Assembly: GCA_902826455.1 (NCBI GenBank)
Contig: CADEEV010000038.1
Span: forward strand, 1-42,853
DNA from: an uncultured Acidobacteriota bacterium
GTDB taxonomy: Bacteria; Acidobacteriota; Vicinamibacteria; Fen-336
Direction of reading: 5' to 3'
DNA: 42,853 bases
The notes under the pieces are model-generated. The model was given only the letters and a program-made list of their open reading frames with translations, had not been told where the DNA came from and did not search any database. Below, piece by piece: positions 40,068 to 42,853 of this stretch. Both the position numbers and the translations under genes were made by a program. Numbering within the stretch: the stretch's first letter is position 1; each line of letters begins with the position of its first letter.

Positions 40068-40629
40068 CGTACCCGGTCGGACGGTACCGAGCCCGGAGGT
40101 CGGCCGGGGGTAGGCAACGCGCGCCCGTGGACTGGAGCAGGGATTCGAGCTGCTCCAGCAAGGACCACACGCGCTCGACGTCGGCGGGGTAGTCGAGGGT
40201 CCAGGTGCCGGAGCCGTCGCCCGTTTCCGCAGAGGCCGGATACCGCCCCGCGTACCGCACGTGGCTCAGGCGCTGCAGGAGCCGCTCGGTCTCGGCCGAG
40301 GGCTCGACGCCGGCCTCTCTCGCGTACTCGAGGAGCCGATGATGTCCGAACTGGGGCTTGAGCCGCCCGTCCGCCACGAGAGACTCGCCCTTCGCGACCA
40401 GCACCGCCTTCAGGAGGTTCTCGACCGCGGTCGCGTACAACACCATCATCGGGACCGTGTTGCCGGTGTGCAGCCAACCCATGTCCGATGCCTGGCCGGA
40501 CTGCCGAGGCCGGTCGTACCAGTCGACCAGGTAGTTCGCCGCGAGGACGAACTCGCGGGCCGCCTGCTGCCAGCGATACGCCTGGCCGGCGTCGCCATCG
40601 AACTGCGCGCCTCTCTTGGCCTCAGGCAC
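40048..40629 (-). CDS. HEPN-like helical protein
   Basis: 193 residues, largely helical. YRWQQAAREFVLAANYLVDWYDRP, then VPMMVLYATAVENLLKAVLVAKGES, then FGHHRLLEYAREAGVEPSAETERLLQRLSHVRYAGRYP match the layout of uncharacterised HEPN-type proteins, including the late R-L-S-H and GRYP elements. A bacterial HEPN protein can be a toxin RNase or a nucleotidyl-transfer partner, but no MNT partner gene is adjacent and the catalytic R-x4-6-H motif is not clear, so function is open. The start is GTG 40629. Confidence 0.65.
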   Translation of the reverse strand: MPEAKRGAQFDGDAGQAYRWQQAAREFVLAANYLVDWYDRPRQSGQASDMGWLHTGNTVPMMVLYATAVENLLKAVLVAKGESLVADGRLKPQFGHHRLLEYAREAGVEPSAETERLLQRLSHVRYAGRYPASAETGDGSGTWTLDYPADVERVWSLLEQLESLLQSTGARCLPPADLRARYRPTGYDVAPQS

Positions 40630-40701
40630 CGTGTCTATTCCCCCGTCGCCTGCGGGAGACCGCGGTCTCGCATGGATCGGCCGCCGCGAAGTCGGGCGCC
40701 A

Positions 40702-40929
40702 TCACTGCCACCAGCGGCCTCGAACGAACCCCTCGATGAACGCATTGCCGAAGGCCACCGACAGGGTGCCGAAGATCAGCGCACAGGACGCCGTAGCCTT
40801 CAGGGCCTGGCGATCCGGAACATCAATCCAAAGGATGTCGAGGCTCCACGCGAAGAGGACACCGAGGCCCGCGCCGATCGCGAAGCGCAGCACCTTGTCG
40901 GCCGTCGTGTCCTGGCTGAGGGGCGCCAT
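40702..40929 (-). CDS. Small membrane protein, two helices
   Basis: 75 residues with two hydrophobic stretches (VLRFAIGAGLGVLFAWSLDILW and LKATASCALIFGTLSVAFGNAFI) joined by a charged loop, ending RGRWWQ. The ribosome-binding site GGAGGAGA is immediately before the ATG at 40929, and TAGAAT at 40958-40953 offers a -10. No family is recognised. The quality of these signals makes it a real gene despite its size. Confidence 0.75.
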   Translation of the reverse strand: MAPLSQDTTADKVLRFAIGAGLGVLFAWSLDILWIDVPDRQALKATASCALIFGTLSVAFGNAFIEGFVRGRWWQ

Positions 40930-40952
40930 TCTCCTCCGGTGAAAGCGTGCCC

Positions 40953-40958
40953 ATTCTA
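40953..40958 (-). promoter_or_regulatory. -10 hexamer TAGAAT overlapping the upstream stop
   Basis: TAGAAT on the minus strand includes the TAG stop codon of the 40956-41468 gene and lies 23 bases before the ATG at 40929. The deduced short leader carries GGAGGAG. No clear -35 is seen. Confidence 0.4.
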
Positions 40959-41468
40959 GCCGCTGGACTGCCCCGCGTTGTCGGCGCGCATCAGCTCGCC
41001 GCTCCACCGATGACACAGCCAGACGGGCACGAAGCCGACGATGCCGAAGGCCGAATCGACGGCCTGCCACCAGAGCGGAATCCCGCGCAGCGCGCCGAAC
41101 AGCAGCGCCCACGCCGGCACCAGCGCGCAGGCGATCATCCCGAACTCGAAGAGCCAGCGATTGCGAACGGGGTCGCGCAGCGCGCCCACGAACACGAGGG
41201 CGATCATGAAGTGGCCGAAGGCGAGCCAGTCGGTGCCGTAGAACATGAAGGGCGCGTCGACCGACGTCGCGCGGATCCCGTCGCGCAGGGTGCGCAGCCA
41301 CGAGCCCGCGAACTGCGGCAGGAAACCGCCCGCGCGCATGTCGTCGCCGAGTAGCCGGGCGCCGACCTCGATCTGCGTCGCGATCGGCAGTGCTGTCGCG
41401 CCGCTCAGAACCAGCCCGACGATGAAGAACAGCGTCCAGCCCCGGATTCGCGATCGCAGGCGTTCCAT
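40956..41468 (-). CDS. Integral membrane protein, unknown function
   Basis: 170 residues with about four hydrophobic helices: LFFIVGLVLSGATALPIATQIE near the N-terminus, WLAFGHFMIALVFVGAL, FGMIACALVPAWALLFGAL and SAFGIVGFVPVWLC. A loop of about 60 residues follows the first helix (GGFLPQFAGSWLRTLRDGIRA...FMFYGTDW) and should face the periplasm. No known family or catalytic motif is recognised. It precedes the 75-residue membrane protein by 26 bases, so the two may be made together. Confidence 0.72.
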   Translation of the reverse strand: MERLRSRIRGWTLFFIVGLVLSGATALPIATQIEVGARLLGDDMRAGGFLPQFAGSWLRTLRDGIRATSVDAPFMFYGTDWLAFGHFMIALVFVGALRDPVRNRWLFEFGMIACALVPAWALLFGALRGIPLWWQAVDSAFGIVGFVPVWLCHRWSGELMRADNAGQSSG

Positions 41469-41526
41469 GCCTGGAATTCTCGGACAGGGTGGGCGAGGGC
41501 CGGTAGCGTTCGTCAGGTGGGTCGGC

Positions 41527-42144
41527 CTAGCGTCCGCGAGCGGCTTGGCGAAGGGTCCTGAAAATCCATCGGTGGTGGCTCGCGGAATAGAGGTGAGGGT
41601 TCGTGGCACCCTCGAGCTCGATCTTGAAGCCGGATCGAAGGAGGTGCGCCGCCTCGATGCCGACGAGGCGCTCCAGCGGCAACGCTCGTTCGAGGGAAGG
41701 CAGAACACGGCGCTCCTCTGCTGCCAGAGGGATTCGCACTCGCGGCACCTTGGCCTCGATGGCCGCCAGCCAGCGACTATCGATGCCGCCGTAGTGGAGC
41801 CGCGATCGGAACGGAGCGATGCGCTTCAGCTCGGCAAATCGGACGAGCGCCGGCGTATCCAGGTCTCCGACAAACACGATGGAGGCGCCTGCAGGCAGCA
41901 TTCGCCCGGCGACCGCAACGACGCGTGGATCGGCGATGCATCGGGAGTGGAAGAAGCCGACGCTGCTCGGGACGGCGCGTTCCTGCAACCACCAGTGGAA
42001 CGCGGAGGCCTTGTCGGAGGCCACCACCAACGACGCGTTCGCGGGCATCCACACATGACAGAGCGGCCATTCGGAGGGTTCGAGCCAGAGCGTCTCGCCT
42101 TCCGGCCCCCGAGGCCGCGCCGGCGTTCCGAAGTGGCGGAGCAC
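41527..42144 (-). CDS. Unknown protein, possibly Toprim-like; N-terminus uncertain
   Basis: At least 205 residues from the GTG at 42144. The centre, IVFVGDLDTPALVRFAELK followed by LHYGGIDSRWLAAIEAK, resembles the D-x-D part of Toprim domains such as the one in JetD/DUF2220 proteins, but the upstream Glu is not obvious. The frame stays open upstream with coding-like codon use (reading LPEDWALKPISPAWQAVLRHFG) to about 42190, with no good start codon there. This suggests the true gene begins further up or is frameshifted relative to the DUF4279-like frame at 42171-42626. Function is unknown. Confidence 0.55.
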   Translation of the reverse strand: MLRHFGTPARPRGPEGETLWLEPSEWPLCHVWMPANASLVVASDKASAFHWWLQERAVPSSVGFFHSRCIADPRVVAVAGRMLPAGASIVFVGDLDTPALVRFAELKRIAPFRSRLHYGGIDSRWLAAIEAKVPRVRIPLAAEERRVLPSLERALPLERLVGIEAAHLLRSGFKIELEGATNPHLYSASHHRWIFRTLRQAARGR

Positions 42145-42170
42145 CGCCTGCCAGGCCGGCGAGATCGGCT

Positions 42171-42626
42171 TCAGCGCCCAGTCCTCGGGGAGACGAATCG
42201 AGGCTGTTGTTCGGGGGCGTAGACCTTGACGGCGATCGTCGCTCCCAGATCCGCCACTGCTCTCAAAGCTCTAGGGGATACGAAAAGCTCGAACGCGTGG
42301 GGTTCGTGGGCAGCCTCAATCCCGATGTTGAACTCGCGTCGTCGGGCTCCCTCCCAGAGACGGCGGGCCTTTGAAGGAAGCCGGCGTACCACAGCGACCA
42401 ACGCAAGGATTGCACGGCTCGCGTCGTTGTCGGGGAAGCGGACGATCCCGAAGTGAGCTGCATGACGTGCGCCCTCGGGGCCGACGTAGTGAACGTTCGT
42501 CGATCGGCTCATGGCTTCGGCGAGGGGCTCCAGGCGTGATCGCGACCAGACGTCAAGTGCGACAGCGATGTAGCGCGTCTTGCTCTCGTGGACCGCCCAT
42601 CCCCTCGACTTGAGAGGACGCTTCAT
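42171..42626 (-). CDS. DUF4279-like protein
   Basis: 151 residues. The core RREFNIGIEAAHEPHAFELFVSPRALRAVADLGATIAVKVY matches the end of DUF4279 domains, whose typical first strand is ALDVWSRSRLEPLAEAM-like here (residues about 23-39). The family occurs near contractile or polymorphic-toxin genes and elsewhere, with no known biochemical role. The last 10 or so codons lose G/C at third positions, and a neighbouring frame takes over (see findings), so the C-terminus may be wrong. The ATG at 42626 overlaps the end of the upstream VOC gene by 74 bases; a later start is possible. Confidence 0.6.
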   Translation of the reverse strand: MKRPLKSRGWAVHESKTRYIAVALDVWSRSRLEPLAEAMSRSTNVHYVGPEGARHAAHFGIVRFPDNDASRAILALVAVVRRLPSKARRLWEGARRREFNIGIEAAHEPHAFELFVSPRALRAVADLGATIAVKVYAPEQQPRFVSPRTGR

Positions 42627-42853
42627 GGGGACTGCAGATGGCCACGAACGTTCCTTCGGGGCTGCGCACGTACGAGGCCGTCTGTCCCCACGGCATCAGG
42701 CGCGGCGCGGCCACGGGTTCGGCGCCCGCATCCACGGCCCGCGCGTAGGCGCTCTCGACGTCCTCCGCGTAGAAAGCGATCTCGACGCCGGTGGGCCCCG
42801 CGCCCGCACGGCTGTAAGCCGGCATCAGCAGCGTCCCGACGTCGTGACTGGCC
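42553..42853 (-). CDS. VOC (glyoxalase) protein, C-terminal part
   Basis: The frame is open from the right edge of the window (reading ASHDVGTLLMPAYSRAGAG) to a TGA at 42553, so the N-terminus lies outside. GVEIAFYAEDVESAYARAVDAGAEPV and MPWGQTASYVRSPEGTFVAICSP are the second beta-alpha-beta module of a PhnB/glyoxalase-type VOC protein. After this module come about 24 extra residues that overlap the DUF4279 gene. It is one of four VOC domains in the 12-kb minus-strand run. Activity cannot be judged without the first half. Confidence 0.8.
   Translation of the reverse strand, partial: ASHDVGTLLMPAYSRAGAGPTGVEIAFYAEDVESAYARAVDAGAEPVAAPRLMPWGQTASYVRSPEGTFVAICSPHEASSQVEGMGGPREQDALHRCRT

Noticed and set aside
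40048-40629. Toxin-antitoxin HEPN-MNT pair
   Set aside because: The HEPN-like gene has no nucleotidyltransferase partner next to it; the neighbours are an AraC regulator and a small membrane protein.
30949-42853. Integron cassette array (many short accessory genes in one direction)
   Set aside because: No integrase, no repeated attC-like sites between genes, and most junctions are stop-start overlaps that leave no space for recombination sites.
1-42853. tRNA, rRNA, CRISPR, insertion sequences, prophage
   Set aside because: Read for tRNA cloverleaf-like GTTCGA-type arms, regular repeats, transposase motifs and phage structural proteins; none was seen. A covariance-model search would be decisive for tRNAs.

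Overview
The window is very GC-rich DNA (roughly 70% by eye) with strong G/C preference at third codon positions, GTG starts, densely packed genes and many 4-base ATGA/GTGA stop-start overlaps. Lipoproteins with lipobox cysteines, exported enzymes, diaminopimelate decarboxylase, a multi-GAF hybrid histidine kinase and a MinD-like ATPase with an HTH partner point to a Gram-negative soil- or sediment-type bacterium, such as an Acidobacteriota or a deltaproteobacterial-grade lineage. That placement is inference. I see no rRNA, tRNA, CRISPR array, insertion sequence, phage gene or integrase.

Layout. 1-1617 (minus): small exported or membrane proteins. 1679-6942 (plus): cysteine dioxygenase, class III CoA-transferase and a 1142-residue REC-GAF-kinase-REC sensor. 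6947-12411 (minus): a tightly coupled run of carbonic anhydrase, tRNA-binding protein, NTF2-like protein, membrane-anchored protein, methyltransferase, MOSC protein, secreted intradiol dioxygenase and secreted GH13 enzyme. 12473-15812 (minus): a ribose-type ABC importer. 15923-17268 (minus): a tail-anchored protein and a secreted metallo-beta-lactamase-fold hydrolase. 17338-20067 (plus): a four-gene coupled operon of degenerate carbamate kinase, exported protein, MinD-like ATPase and a J-domain-like/HTH protein. 20061-21547 (minus): rpiB and deoC, both with N-terminal extensions of the kind found on bacterial-microcompartment enzymes. 21579-25161 (plus): sodium/amino-acid symporter, lysA and a metzincin-like lipoprotein. 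25168-27773 (minus): peptide-binding protein and DUF819 transporter, divergent from a dipeptide epimerase (27848-28855). Then come a half-size GDT1-type transporter and an exported vanadium-haloperoxidase-like enzyme. 30949-42853 (all minus): a 12-kb run of mostly short accessory genes (VOC, RidA, DHFR-like, SnoaL/NTF2, GNAT, AraC, HEPN-like, YdeI-like, GH32, DUF4019, DUF4279).

How the genes may work together. The sugar importer plus deoC/rpiB suggest pentose or deoxypentose-phosphate use. The most distinctive feature is that deoC carries an amphipathic-helix leader followed by a Cys-rich linker, while RpiB carries a microcompartment-type N-domain and has Asp in place of the catalytic Cys. 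This matches the sugar-phosphate-utilizing microcompartment idea, but no shell gene lies in the window. The symporter, lysA, metzincin, peptide-binding protein, DUF819 and dipeptide-epimerase genes sit side by side and could form a peptide or cell-wall amino-acid salvage neighbourhood.

Regulatory signals. Several start codons lie only 6-10 bases after a TANNNT -10 hexamer, which suggests leaderless mRNAs alongside Shine-Dalgarno-led internal genes. The rpiB/symporter divergence appears to use two overlapping -10 hexamers.
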